Source of the DNA: a bacterium
GTDB lineage: Bacteria > B130-G9
Direction of reading: 5' to 3'
NCBI GenBank assembly: GCA_021160245.1
Contig: JAGHCW010000036.1
Location: 1-34,492, forward strand
Length of the DNA stretch: 34,492 nucleotides
Shown here: positions 34,238-34,492 of the stretch, one piece after another
Layout: every line of letters begins with the position of its first letter
Position numbering within the stretch: position 1 is the first letter of the stretch
Notes under the pieces: generated by a model
Told to the model about the DNA's origin: nothing
What the model saw: only the letters and a program-made list of their open reading frames with translations
Database searches by the model: none
Translations under genes and position numbers: made by a program

Positions 34238-34492
34238 ATGAACCAGAAGCAATTGCACACGGTTACGAAAGCCTACATAAGCCTTGCTGCTCTTAGACAC
34301 AACCTCTCTCAGGTTAGGCTCCTTGTCGGGGATGATGTCAACATAATGCCCGTGGTCAAAGCCAACGCTTATGGGCATGGTCTTCTGCCAATCTGCAAGA
34401 CTCTAGCCGCAGCCGGAATGCGTGCTTTCGGCGTAGCCACGGTTGATGAGGGCATTGCCATAAAAGAGGCCATTCCCGATTCTCGAGTAACG
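34238..34492 (+). CDS. alr: Alanine racemase, 3' partial (window end)
   Basis: The first 85 codons of a PLP-dependent alanine racemase, which makes D-alanine for peptidoglycan. AYISLAALRHNL is the family's usual opening, and the PLP lysine lies in VVKANAYGHG (Lys41). AFGVATVDEGIAIKEA follows as expected for the barrel domain. The frame is open to the window end. ATG 34238 is the only good start; AGAAGG lies very close to it (34231-34236), so initiation may be weak. It has its own promoter candidate upstream. Confidence 0.93.
   Translation, partial: MNQKQLHTVTKAYISLAALRHNLSQVRLLVGDDVNIMPVVKANAYGHGLLPICKTLAAAGMRAFGVATVDEGIAIKEAIPDSRVT

Overview
The window looks like a chromosomal contig of a Gram-negative-type bacterium of moderate GC (about 50-55% by eye). 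It could belong to a poorly sampled candidate phylum. No rRNA or marker gene here fixes the lineage, so this placement is inference. Housekeeping genes (der, map, alr, addAB, a UvrD-type helicase) alternate with small accessory or decayed loci.

Region 1 (1-7800) is a DNA-repair block. It holds the 3' part of an AddB-like nuclease gene and a complete AddA-like helicase-nuclease gene that overlaps it. Converging on them are a small helix-hairpin-helix membrane protein and a UvrD/Rep helicase, coupled by ATGA. Region 2 (8055-12792) has a HAD phosphatase, two secreted-protein genes (one cysteine-rich, one beta-propeller) and a metallo-beta-lactamase-fold hydrolase. A second, broken copy of the HAD 3' end lies just before the hydrolase, so the secreted genes appear to have been inserted into an older HAD-hydrolase operon. 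Region 3 (13005-16278) has two ABC-2 permeases without an ATPase, separated by a long inverted repeat, followed by a GlcF/LutA-like iron-sulfur protein.

Region 4 (16542-21208) is a patchwork. A DUF2283 gene is followed in frame by a headless caspase-like ORF. Then come der on the opposite strand, a hicB antitoxin with a truncated hicA, and a 590-residue protein whose C-terminal part resembles a diadenylate cyclase (DisA_N) domain behind a large N-terminal region. Region 5 (21484-25779) is a compact four-gene operon of a Gld-type ABC system: ATPase, permease, GldG-like protein, DUF4340 protein. A GT-C glycosyltransferase and map follow on the minus strand.

Region 6 (28282-34026) is a phage-derived cassette between map and alr. 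A primase-helicase on the minus strand diverges from a plus-strand run of a small helical protein (possible TerS), a terminase large subunit, a 57-residue basic protein missed by length cut-offs, and a cysteine-cluster sigma-region-4 protein. No capsid, portal, tail, integrase or lysis gene is present. This replication-plus-packaging cassette without structural genes, and the DAC-like protein beside a broken toxin-antitoxin pair, are the parts most worth a second look. The window ends inside alr.
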